A stretch of DNA of 64,000 bases, from positions 153,156-217,155 of the forward strand of contig JAUHYD010000008.1 in NCBI GenBank assembly GCA_030426665.1, read 5' to 3'. The notes under the pieces were generated by a model that saw only the letters and a list, made by a program, of their open reading frames with translations, did no database searches and had not been told where the DNA came from. This DNA is from Bacteroidia bacterium (GTDB taxonomy: Bacteria > Bacteroidota > Bacteroidia > Chitinophagales > Chitinophagaceae). Every line of letters starts with the position of its first letter. Positions within the stretch are counted from its first letter, which is position 1. The position numbers and the translations under genes are program-made. Below, piece by piece: positions 28,501-37,900 of this stretch.

Positions 28501-30068
28501 GGTGGAGCACCTACTCTTATGCGCACATGTGCCGTATCTGTACAACCATTGTCTGTAAGAACGGTAACTGTAGCAGTGTATATACCTACTGCAGTATAAG
28601 TATGGGTGGGAGAACCTCCTACTCCGGTTGCGCCATCGCCGAAATCCCAGGTGTAAGACGTCACGCCATACGGATACGGAGAAACTCCCGGAGGAGGAAC
28701 GTGTGTTATCAAGTCATTGTCAAACAAAACAGTCAACGGTACGCATCCGGAATCCGGAGTGGCAGTTGCGCTGAAGTCTATATCGTAAATATTATGTGTA
28801 GCGTTAACCGTATCGCGGCAACCGCTGACAGGGTCTACAACCACCATACGCACGTTTTTCACGCCATTGGTTCCATAAGTATGCGTTACAGGGTTACCGC
28901 TTGCCATGACACCACCTTCAAAAATCCAATCGTAGGAGATTCCCCCCGGCCCGCTTCCGGTATAGGTTATTGTTGTAGGAGCAGGGCAAGGCTCGTCAGG
29001 ACTGATTGTTATTGTTGCGGCAGGGCCCGGCAGAATTACGATTGTGTGGCTTACAGTCGCAGTACAGGGTCCGCTGACAATATTCAACGAGACGGTATAA
29101 GTACCGGGACTGCTGTATGAATGACTGCCATTAAACCCTGTCGATGTTCCTCCATCCCCATAGTTCCAGGTGCGGGAGGTATGGCTGCTACTGGTATTAA
29201 GGAAAGTTACTGTCGAAGAAACACAAGCAGTATCCGGCAATGTGAAGGATGCCGCTAAGTCGGCAATCGTTACAGAAGAGGTTACGGTATCTATACAGCC
29301 GTTTCCATCGGTTACAATTAAGCGTATCGGATAAGTGCCGGTTGCTCCGTAAGTGTGTGAAGGCGTGGCACCGGAACCCACACCTCCGTCACCGAAAGTC
29401 CAGGCATAGGTAAGGGCCGGAGTCCCCACACTGGTACTTGCAAACCCAATAGAAACAGGCGGGTTACAACCACCGGTAATTGGCGCAATACCACCAGTCG
29501 GAGCAGGCATTACTTCTACAAATAGCGGACGCACCAGAGATGCAACGCAACTTGTTGTTGTGTTGGTAACATATAGCGTAGTGGTATAATGACCGGGCGC
29601 ACTATAGGCATGCGTTATCGGGGAACCGGTACCTGTAGAGCCATCTCCGAAACCCCAGGCATAGGTAAATGTGCCCGAACCTCCTCCTGAACCCGTAAAA
29701 ACGACTGGTTCGCCGGCACATACAACCGTGTCGCTGGCGGTAAAACTCACATCAGGAGGTGGAAATACCGTGATTGTCATTGTAGATGTACTCGTCTCAG
29801 AGCCATTGGTTGCCGTTAATGTGACCAAATGCGTACCCGGAGTAGTGAAACTCGTAGAAGGACTGGTTAACACCGAAGAGCCGCTGGTCCCGAATGTCCA
29901 TGAATATGTAGTCCCACCGGTAGGTGTAGTTGTATTAGTAAAGGAGACGAGCAGGGGAGCACATCCCGAAGTTGGAGTTGCGGTAAAGCCCGCTGATAGT
30001 TGTGCATATGCCGACATATTGGCCAAAGAGCCAATAAACAACAAAAGCAATAGTTTATATAGTTTCAT
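25509..30068 (-). CDS. Giant PKD-repeat surface protein with type B T9SS domain (copy 3)
   Basis: The 1519-residue product has a signal peptide (MKLYKLLLLLFIGSLANMSAYAQ) and about 14 PKD-like Ig modules. Each has a W-x-F-G-D-G-like core and a Y-x-x-x-G-x-Y-x-V-x-L ending. Three shorter related modules follow with a WxPP/WWPGETL core, and the end is a gliding-motility-type (type B) C-terminal domain: FIPNTFTPNGDGQNDVF then FRIYNRWGELMFER. PKD arrays make long adhesive or structural surface fibres. The type B domain directs T9SS export, often with a PorP/SprF partner, which is the next gene 4 bp away. Module order matches the other two copies upstream. Confidence 0.9.
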   Translation of the reverse strand: MKLYKLLLLLFIGSLANMSAYAQLSAGFTATPTSGCAPLLVSFTNTTTPTGGTTYSWTFGTSGSSVLTSPSTSFTTPGTHLVTLTATNGSETSTSTMTITVFPPPDVSFTASDTVVCAGEPVVFTGSGGGSGTFTYAWGFGDGSTGTGSPITHAYSAPGHYTTTLYVTNTTTSCVASLVRPLFVEVMPAPTGGIAPITGGCNPPVSIGFASTSVGTPALTYAWTFGDGGVGSGATPSHTYGATGTYPIRLIVTDGNGCIDTVTSSVTIADLAASFTLPDTACVSSTVTFLNTSSSHTSRTWNYGDGGTSTGFNGSHSYSSPGTYTVSLNIVSGPCTATVSHTIVILPGPAATITISPDEPCPAPTTITYTGSGPGGISYDWIFEGGVMASGNPVTHTYGTNGVKNVRMVVVDPVSGCRDTVNATHNIYDIDFSATATPDSGCVPLTVLFDNDLITHVPPPGVSPYPYGVTSYTWDFGDGATGVGGSPTHTYTAVGIYTATVTVLTDNGCTDTAHVRIRVGAPPEVTFTAAPTHVCYGDYVDIVFTPVIIHGPVDEWYWEFGDGGGPVYDTSVPPLEVHHTYTLPGVFSVTVVPSYRGCRGLPYTISDYITVDSPKAIMEDSVYCSPSNRVKFWDLSMGDDTHLWIFGDGTTSTEDDPVHDYPSLGGYTVQLATYNAASGCRDTVSRTIFLEGLVPDFTTDDALVCKGESVILTSTTTGGTPSAYYWYVDGLPLGTGATSPTYTRSFTDTGWHTITLVVQNALGCLDTITKTNYILVSGPSVDFSATPLSGCSPLSVTFTDASTATSGSVLTSYLWNFGDGTTGSGTPVSHTYVPAGSYSIKCVVTDNVGCRDSLTRPLYVQVYNPIAAFTVSNRNPCVSSPVTFNITTPGVATALWDFGDGGTSTVLSPVHTYSAIGSYNVKLTITDTHGCTHDTTYTAFINVNKPTAGFTMSDSVSVCPPLTVNFTNTSTGATIYSWDLGDGSSSTALSPSNLYLASGLYPIQLIATNVYGCKDTATSAVNIFGYAGAFTYTPLQGCAPLTVHFIATLSNVPYITWDFSDGVTSATSRSDTITHVYTTAGAYVPKLLLSDNTGCQTSSIGLDTIKVDEINPKFTTEPSPVCIGMDFNFVDSSTTYWSPITTWEWTYDGITSTLASPTYSISTPGTYPVTLKVTNGWGCTGMVTRELIIDPPPVVTADPDTVVCVGDPATLHGYGAATYTWAPPATLSCTACNPTFASPTVETTYTVIGTDTKGCIDSATVTVGLRTHTTSRAWGDTAVCEGVPVQLFDTGAHTYLWLPPTGLNNNTIYNPIARPNYTTIYTVIAQLGSCIPDTNHVTVVIYPLPTVDAGPNQRLLAGSKAQLHATGTDIDSYMWWPGETLDCTQCASPVASMSVMTTYNVDVTSIHGCKASDSVTILLYCDNSQIFIPNTFTPNGDGQNDVFYPRGIGVKVIKTFRIYNRWGELMFERNNISLNDAENAWDGSYKGAGPKPGVYVYIMEALCYTGEDIVMKGDVTIIR

Positions 30069-30210
30069 AAAAATCTAAAATAATTATATATAATATTATA
30101 GGGCGAATTATAAAGATAATAATCTTTTGTTAAAAGAGACATTACGAAAATGAGAAAAGTTGGGTTTACGCAGTTGCCCTTATGCAATTCGGCGACTATC
30201 GCACGTAAAC

Positions 30211-33200
30211 CTATCTAATGATAGTAACATCTCCCTTTACGACCACATCCTCTCCTGTAAAACATATACCCTCCAGAATATATACATATACGTCCGGTCT
30301 GGGGGTGTTTCCTTTATACGATCCATCCCAGGCATTTGATGCATCGTTAAGCCCGAAATTATTTCGCTCAAATAGCAATTCACCCCAGCGATTATAAATT
30401 CTGAATGTCTTAATTTGTTTCAGTCCTATTCCTCTCGGGTAAAACACATCGTTTTCTCCATCACCATTGGGCGTAAATGTGTTCGGAATAAACACCATGC
30501 TATTATCGCAATAAAGTAATATCGTTACCGAATCAGACGCACTACACCCATGTTGAGAAAGCACATCTACGTTATAGGTAGTTGTTACCGACATGCTGGC
30601 TACCGGGTTCGAGCATTCCGGGCAGGAAAGCGTTTCGTAGGGCCACCACCGGTACGAAACGATATTCGTGCCGGTAGCGTTCAGCTGTGCTTTAGACCCT
30701 GCCAGAAGTCGTTGGTCGGGTCCGGCATCAACGGTAGGAAGCGGATAAATAAACACCGTTACCTGATTGGTGTCCGGTATACAACTCCCCAATCTGGCGA
30801 TTACCGTATACACGGTTGTGTACTCCGGCGTTGCAATCGGGTTGTAGACCGTACTGCTATTGAGCCCGGCAGCAGGTATCCACTGATAGGTATGTCCTCC
30901 TGTATCAAACAACTGAACAGGAACACCCTGACACACCGCAGTATCGCCCCAGGCTTTACTAACGGTATTTGTCCTTAGCCCTACGGTCACCTGTGCGGTA
31001 TCCTTGCAACCGTTAGCATCGGTACCGGTAACGGTGTAAACCGTCACATCAACCGGAGTTGCATTGGTAGGGTTACATTCTGTACAACTAACCGTAGATG
31101 CAGGTAACCAGGTGTAAGTAACTGCGCCATATCCCATCAATGTTGCAGGATCGCCGATACAAACTACTGTATCGGGGCTGACCGTAACGTCGGGTGGCGG
31201 GTATACAATGATATTCTGAGTAAGCACCCCTACACACCCCCAACTATTCCGGACTTTGAGCGTAACAGGGTAGGAGCCGGGTGTACCTATTGTATGCGTT
31301 GGCGACTCATCTGTACTGGTAATGCCATCATAAGTCCACTCCCAGCTATTAACCGGCTCCCAATAAGTTGTGGAGGAGTCAATAAATGTAAATTGAGTTT
31401 CAATACAAACCGGACTGGGTTCAGTAGTAAATTTAGGTATCAACTCATCTACTTTTATGGTGTCAACCCCCACACTTGATGTCTGGCACCCCGTGTTATC
31501 ACTCAACAAAAGTTTCGGAACATAAGCACCCGGCGTAGTATACACATGTGTTATCGTATCGCTGAAAGATACACTACTCGTCACCCCGTCAGAAAAATCC
31601 CAGATAATAAAAGGAACATTGCTTAGTGTGGCAGAAAACGATACGGCAAACGGCACACAACCATTGAGTGGCGAATAGGTAAATGCTCCCGCATACCCGA
31701 ATATGTTTATCGCTTTATGTGCCGTGTCCTTACAACCATGCTCATTTGTTACAATCAACTGCGCATCGTACAGACCCGACGAAATATACATATTGCTCGG
31801 CGACATAACTGTGGACGCGCCACCGTCTCCGAACACCCAATTGTACACCGACCCTCCGGTACTAAAGTTAGTAAAATTGACAAACAAAGGCGGGCACACA
31901 GAAATAGAATCGCTTACCGCAAATGCAGCATTTGGCTTTGTGACATTAATGTAAGCGACGGCGATTTTTTCATCTGTACAACCATGCGCATCCGTAACGG
32001 TTAGCTTCACAGTATATGCTCCCAGCGCAGTGTATACATGAGTCGGGGAGGTAGTCGTAGATGTAGTGCCGTCACCAAAATCCCATACCGAACTTACTAC
32101 GCCGCCGGTAGATAGATTGTTAAACGTAACAGGTGTATTGAGACATGGGAACGCATTGGTAGCTCCAAAATCTGCAGTTGGCTGATATACGTTGATGTAG
32201 TCCGGTTTTATCATGGTGTCAATACAGCCTATATTGTCAGTGACTATCTCTGTGACGGTATAGGTACCGGCAACAGTATACAAATGTGATGTAGGTGTTG
32301 TTGACGTTATCACCGTTCCTCCGTCGCCGAAGTCCCACTCATAAGAAGTGAGCCACGTGCCCGGCACAGGTGTACTGGCATCAGCAAAACTTACCGTCAA
32401 CGGGTTACAGCCTTCAACCGGGGTCGCAATAAAATCGGGGTCTGCGGGTCCGACAATTACCCAGCTGGAATCAATCACAGTGTCGAAGCATAGATATTCG
32501 TCTTTAATAATGAGCGTCACTGTATACACTCCCGAATTGAAAAAAGTGTCAGTAAAATAGGGGTCGCCGGTTGTCCTCCCGGGATGGGAATAGGTAGGAT
32601 GAGAAACCCACCATCGATACTCACTTGCGGTTACACCGGAAACGTGGGCGGTAAACCGGACCGTGTCTACCCGGCAGATTGTCGTATCGGAAGCCGTAAT
32701 ACTCAAATCGGGAGGGATAAGGTTGATAATTTGTAGTGCAGTATCATGACATCCGCTTGCTTCATTATACGTCGCCAAACGAACATAGTAAATACCAAAA
32801 GACGGATAAGTGTGGCTGACTGTATCGAGCGTTGAAGTAGTGCCATCTCCGAACATCCATAGGTGACTATCTGCACCCAATGATTGATTAATGAAGTTTA
32901 CCTTGGTTCTGGGAGCGCATTCAAACTCAAAATGAATTATAGATTTCGGTGAATCAACAAGTACATAGTCTGTAATTGAATAAGGTGTACCCGGACATCC
33001 GTGATAATATGGCGTTACTGAAACCGTAAATAGTCCGGGCAAAATATAAACATGGGTCGCCGGCGACGCGTGAGTGCTATAAATGGTCAAAGCATCCTCC
33101 CCGAAATTCCATCGCCACTCATCTACCGGACCCGTCACAATTGTAGGAGTAAATGTCAGGGGAGTATGCTCTCCGTAACAAACATGGTACGGACCACCTG

Positions 33201-34791
33201 TAAAAGTGACAACGGGGGGAGCACCCACCTTTATAGTAAATGTATCTCTGACAGGACAACCATTGGTTGTGAATCCGGTAGCCGTTACCAGATACACACC
33301 TACTGCTGTATATGTATGCGTCGGTGTCGGACCGGTTGCTATTGGCGAACCATCACCAAAATCCCAAGAATAGGAAGCCATGGGATAAGGATATGGCCCT
33401 GCTGTAGGTATAGACGTCGTTAAATCCGATGGGAAACTAATGGTCAACGGTACACATCCGTCATACGCTGTAGGCGACACCTCGTATATGTATATATCAT
33501 AAATTGTGGTCGTTTTTGTCAGAGTATCTTTACAACCGGTCACCGGATCAGTAGATACAAGTGTAATTTCCTTAACCCCATTTGTGCTGAATGTATGCGA
33601 CACCGGATTTCCGACGGCGGTACCTCCATCATCAAATAACCAATTGTAGAGTGTTCCGGTTGGACCGGTCGCGGTAAAGTTTAGTGTTGCAGGTGCCGGG
33701 CACGGGTCGGGCGGACCGATGGTAAAGTCGGCAGTAGGACCGGTGACAACATTTATTGTATGCGTTATGGTTTGCGTACAAGGCGGATTACTTATTGTTA
33801 GTGTTACGGTATACAGCCCGGGACTACTGTATACATGGGTACCATTTACAGATGTCACAGTAGGGCTACCATCACCAAAATTCCACACTCTTGACACATG
33901 TGAGGAGCTGGAATTAGTAAAAGTAACTGCAGAATATACACAGGCAACTGCAGGATAGGTGAAGTCTGCCCTGATACTGTCAGAAATTATCGGACCATTT
34001 GTTATGCTGTCTTTACATCCGTTACCATCAGTTGCCACAACTTTGACGCTGAACGCCCCGGCACTGGTATAGGTGTGCGCAACCGGAGAACCTGTGCCTG
34101 TACCGCCGTCTCCGAAAGACCACGCCAGACTCAATGGAGGCGTACCAGTGCCTGTGCCTGTAAACGTTATACTCCCCGGTGGATTACAAATGCCAAATGG
34201 ACTCCAGGTAAAAGTTGGCACCGGTGGTGTATATACTTCTATAAAATTCGACCGAACCTTTGAAGCCACACATCCCGAAGCATTGGTTGCAAAAAGCGTA
34301 ATAGTATAAAAACCGGGAGCGCCGAATGTATGCGAAGTTGTCGCCCCGACACCGGTGAGCGATCCATCACCGAAATTCCACGAGTAAGACATTGGACCGG
34401 GAACGGAACTGGTGCTGGTACTCGTAAAGGTAACCGGTGCCCCGGGACAAACTGAGGTGTCATCTGCTACAAAGTCTGCAATTGGTGCCGGGTGCACAAT
34501 TATGGTCATCGTATAGGTACTGACCTCAGATCCATTTGTTGCAGTAAGCGTGACGAGGTGGCTTCCGGGAGTGGTAAAACTTGCAGAAGGACTTGTTATT
34601 ACGGACGAACCTGACGTTCCGAATGCCCAGGAGTAAGTCGTTCCGGCAGAGGGAGTGGTCGTATTAGTAAAAGTAACTAATAGTGGAGCACAGCCCTCCG
34701 TGACGCTGGCAGTAAATCCCGCAACAAGCGCCCCGTAGGAGGGACTGACAAACAGGATAATAAATATTAAGGTGAGTTTAATAAACTTCAT
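30211..34791 (-). CDS. Giant PKD-repeat surface protein with type B T9SS domain (copy 2)
   Basis: From the ATG at 34791 (MKFIKLTLIFIILFVSPSYG, a signal peptide) the product is 1526 residues. The longer frame from 34941 would add 50 residues with no signal character and run into the neighbour. It has the same layout as copies 1 and 3: about 14 PKD modules, three WxPx modules and the type B domain (FIPNTFTPNGDGENDVF). Modules at the same position in different copies are more alike than neighbouring modules in one copy. For example, LLLSDNTGCQTSS is shared with copy 3 at the same place. This indicates whole-gene duplication rather than repeat expansion. Confidence 0.9.
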   Translation of the reverse strand: MKFIKLTLIFIILFVSPSYGALVAGFTASVTEGCAPLLVTFTNTTTPSAGTTYSWAFGTSGSSVITSPSASFTTPGSHLVTLTATNGSEVSTYTMTIIVHPAPIADFVADDTSVCPGAPVTFTSTSTSSVPGPMSYSWNFGDGSLTGVGATTSHTFGAPGFYTITLFATNASGCVASKVRSNFIEVYTPPVPTFTWSPFGICNPPGSITFTGTGTGTPPLSLAWSFGDGGTGTGSPVAHTYTSAGAFSVKVVATDGNGCKDSITNGPIISDSIRADFTYPAVACVYSAVTFTNSSSSHVSRVWNFGDGSPTVTSVNGTHVYSSPGLYTVTLTISNPPCTQTITHTINVVTGPTADFTIGPPDPCPAPATLNFTATGPTGTLYNWLFDDGGTAVGNPVSHTFSTNGVKEITLVSTDPVTGCKDTLTKTTTIYDIYIYEVSPTAYDGCVPLTISFPSDLTTSIPTAGPYPYPMASYSWDFGDGSPIATGPTPTHTYTAVGVYLVTATGFTTNGCPVRDTFTIKVGAPPVVTFTGGPYHVCYGEHTPLTFTPTIVTGPVDEWRWNFGEDALTIYSTHASPATHVYILPGLFTVSVTPYYHGCPGTPYSITDYVLVDSPKSIIHFEFECAPRTKVNFINQSLGADSHLWMFGDGTTSTLDTVSHTYPSFGIYYVRLATYNEASGCHDTALQIINLIPPDLSITASDTTICRVDTVRFTAHVSGVTASEYRWWVSHPTYSHPGRTTGDPYFTDTFFNSGVYTVTLIIKDEYLCFDTVIDSSWVIVGPADPDFIATPVEGCNPLTVSFADASTPVPGTWLTSYEWDFGDGGTVITSTTPTSHLYTVAGTYTVTEIVTDNIGCIDTMIKPDYINVYQPTADFGATNAFPCLNTPVTFNNLSTGGVVSSVWDFGDGTTSTTTSPTHVYTALGAYTVKLTVTDAHGCTDEKIAVAYINVTKPNAAFAVSDSISVCPPLFVNFTNFSTGGSVYNWVFGDGGASTVMSPSNMYISSGLYDAQLIVTNEHGCKDTAHKAINIFGYAGAFTYSPLNGCVPFAVSFSATLSNVPFIIWDFSDGVTSSVSFSDTITHVYTTPGAYVPKLLLSDNTGCQTSSVGVDTIKVDELIPKFTTEPSPVCIETQFTFIDSSTTYWEPVNSWEWTYDGITSTDESPTHTIGTPGSYPVTLKVRNSWGCVGVLTQNIIVYPPPDVTVSPDTVVCIGDPATLMGYGAVTYTWLPASTVSCTECNPTNATPVDVTVYTVTGTDANGCKDTAQVTVGLRTNTVSKAWGDTAVCQGVPVQLFDTGGHTYQWIPAAGLNSSTVYNPIATPEYTTVYTVIARLGSCIPDTNQVTVFIYPLPTVDAGPDQRLLAGSKAQLNATGTNIVSYRWWPYETLSCPECSNPVASMSVTTTYNVDVLSQHGCSASDSVTILLYCDNSMVFIPNTFTPNGDGENDVFYPRGIGLKQIKTFRIYNRWGELLFERNNFGLNDASNAWDGSYKGNTPRPDVYVYILEGICFTGEDVVVKGDVTIIR

Positions 34792-34921
34792 TTGGTATAT
34801 TTGGTTGTGATATTTCGCCCGCTTTCCGACTAACCCCCTGTTAATAAGACGAGAAATGTTAAGGAAACGTTGGTATTTATCGCCAATTAGACAATTCGCT
34901 GCATATTTTGAATAAGCATTC

Positions 34922-37900
34922 CTATCGAATAATGGTGACATCGCCCTTTATCATCACGGGCTGTCCGGTAGAACACGTGGCATAAATAACATAGACATAA
35001 ACATCGGGCCGAGGTATGTCGCCCATGTAACTACCGTTCCATGCATTAGAGGCATCGTTTAATTCGATATTAGTCCTTTCAAACATCATTTCTCCCCATC
35101 TATTATAAATCCTAAAGGATTTGATAATACTTATTCCGGTTCCCCGCGGGTAAAAAACGTCGTTCTCACCATCACCATTAGGCGTAAATACGGTGGGCAC
35201 GAAGACCTGTTTACTATTGCAAAACAAGTAAACAGAAACAGAATCCGATGCCTGACAACCTTGCGGTGAGGTGACTGTAACTGTAAATTGAGTGGTCTTC
35301 GCAACAGCTACCTGAGGGTTAGCACAGTTGTAACAACTCATCCCGGTCCGTGGCGACCATTCATAGGCAGCTATATTATACCCTGTCGCCCTTAACTCGA
35401 TGGGAGTACCGGCCAGCACTTCCTGATCAATACCGGCATCAACGGTCGGCAAAGAGAACACTTCTATCCGCACATAATCGGTATCCGGGATACAACTACC
35501 CAGTTGCGCTATTACAGTATAAGTAATAGAGGAGCCGGGCGACGCGGTCGGATTAGAGATAGTATTGTCATCCAGACCGCCTGCGGGCAACCAAAGGTAT
35601 TTATGACCACCTGTGTCAAACAAAGGCACAGACGCCCCGAAGCACATCGAAGTATCTTGCCAGGCATTGGCATAGGTATGCGTACGCAACCCGACGGTTA
35701 CTTCAGCAGTATCCTTACATCCGTTATCATCAGTACCAATTACGGAATAGGTAGAGACAACCGGTGGGCTGGCAGTAGTAGGGTTGCATTCGACACAACT
35801 TACTTCTGTAGCAGGCCCCCAGACATATGATGTGGCTCCAAACCCTGTCAGGGTTGCAGGGTCACTCACGCAAACAACAGTGTCGGGACTGGTGTAAACT
35901 TCAGGTGGCGGATGAACAACAACGGTTCCTGTCCCTGTAGCGGTACACCCCCAACCGTTGGATACAGTCAATGTCACTGTAATACTACCGGGAGTGTCCA
36001 ATTGGTACGGAGGTGACGTAAGCGAAGTTGTATCCCCATTTAAAGTCCACAACCAGGTATCCACCGGCGACCAATAATAGGTAGAAGTGTCCTTAAAGGT
36101 AAACGGTACTCCGATACAGGCAGCCGGTTCTACGGTAAATTCTGCTGTTATTTCGTCAACCTTTATCGTGTCGGGACCGATAGACGAGTTTTGACAACCG
36201 GTGTGGTCGCTGAGTATCAATTTCGGCACATACGCACCGGGCAATGTATAATAGTGCGATGTGGAATCAACAGCACTCATTACGCTCGTTGAGCCATCTC
36301 CAAAATCCCAAATGATACTCGGCACGTTACTAATGGCGGCATGGAAATGAACCAACAACGGAACACAACCGGTGAGCGGTGTATAGGTGAGTGATCCTGC
36401 ATAACCATAAAGGTTCAGATGGTTTGTTGCCGTGTCTGTACATCCCCATGCATCTTCGGCAACAAGCCGGATAGCATAGTATGCCGGTGTATCAAACATA
36501 TTGGTTGGTGTAACCAGCGAAGAAATATTACCGTCTCCAAAATCCCAATGGTAAACGGTTGCCCCGGTTGACGTATTAGTAAAATTCACAAGCAGCGGCG
36601 GACAAATCGAGAACGTATCGCTCATAGAGAATGCCGCCGTGGGTTTTGTCACGTTTATCAGACCTATGGATTCCGCAGTATCCGTGCAGCCATGAGCGTC
36701 CGTCACCACAAGTTTCACCGTATAGGTACCAGTGGCCGAATAAGCATGAGCAGGAGAGGTTGCCGTAGATGTAGTACCATCACCAAATATCCAGAATGAA
36801 CTGACGATTCCCGTAGAGGTATTCGTAAAATTGGTAGGAATATTGATACAAGGGTGCGTATTACTTGCTACGAAAGTTGCCTCAGGTTTATATACAGTTA
36901 CCAATGACGGGCTTTCGAGGGTATCTATACAACCTATGTTGTCGGTCACAAGCTCTACCACATCATAGGTGCCCGGCAAGGTGTAGGTATGTGTTACCGT
37001 TGGCGTCGTTACTAAGGCCGTTGCTCCATCTCCGAAGTCCCAACCAAAAGCAGTAAACGTACTACCGGTCACATCAGAACTCGTATCGGTAAACGTAACG
37101 GTCAGTGGCCAGCATCCGGGAATGGGTGTAGCCACAAAACCTGCGGTCGGTTTCCCCACCATTATATAATCTTCCTTAGTGATAGTATCAAAACAACCTG
37201 TAGGGTACTTCACAATCAATTGAATCGTATATAGCCCCCTTACATCAAAAGTATCGCGTAACGTTGATGATATCTGCCACGGCTCTGTAAGGCCATTGAC
37301 GCGCCACAAATAGGTACTAATACTGCCTCCGGTGACCGAACTCGTGAAATACACGTCATCTCCTTCACATACAGCAGTATCGTCGGCAATAAAGTCGGTA
37401 GTGGGTTGCACCAGATTCACTACAAGACGTGCGGTATCGCGGCATCCGCTTGCGATATTGTGTGTAGTTAATGTGACAGTATAGACAGAAATCGCCGGGT
37501 AATCATGTATCGGGTCATCCAGGGTCGAGGATGTACCATCACCGAAAAACCAAATATGTGTATCAGCACCCAATGACATGTTGGTAAACGCTACCCGCGT
37601 GGCCGGCGAACACATCAGAGAGTCCTTTATGACCGCCATCGGTGAATCCACAATTATTACACCCGGCATAACATATGGCGGCCCCGGACACCCATTGTGT
37701 ACAGGTGTGAGTGTCACCGAAAACGTACCCGGATAACTGTAAATATGTGTGATACCGGTAGAAGATGACGTTCCGCTCCCATCCCCGAATGACCACTCAA
37801 AATTGGTGACGGTTCCGGTTAGCACCGTTGCGGTAAAATATACAGAGTCTCCGTAACAAACATGGGTTGGCGAAGCAGTAAATGTAACAGTCGGCGGGCT

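Noticed and set aside
25752..34463. Many plus-strand frames opposite the PKD genes
   Set aside because: They repeat in register with the PKD modules on the other strand and have compositions typical of antisense readings.
34792..34941. 50-residue extension of PKD copy 2
   Set aside because: No signal character, and it overlaps the end of copy 1; the ATG at 34791 begins a clean signal peptide.
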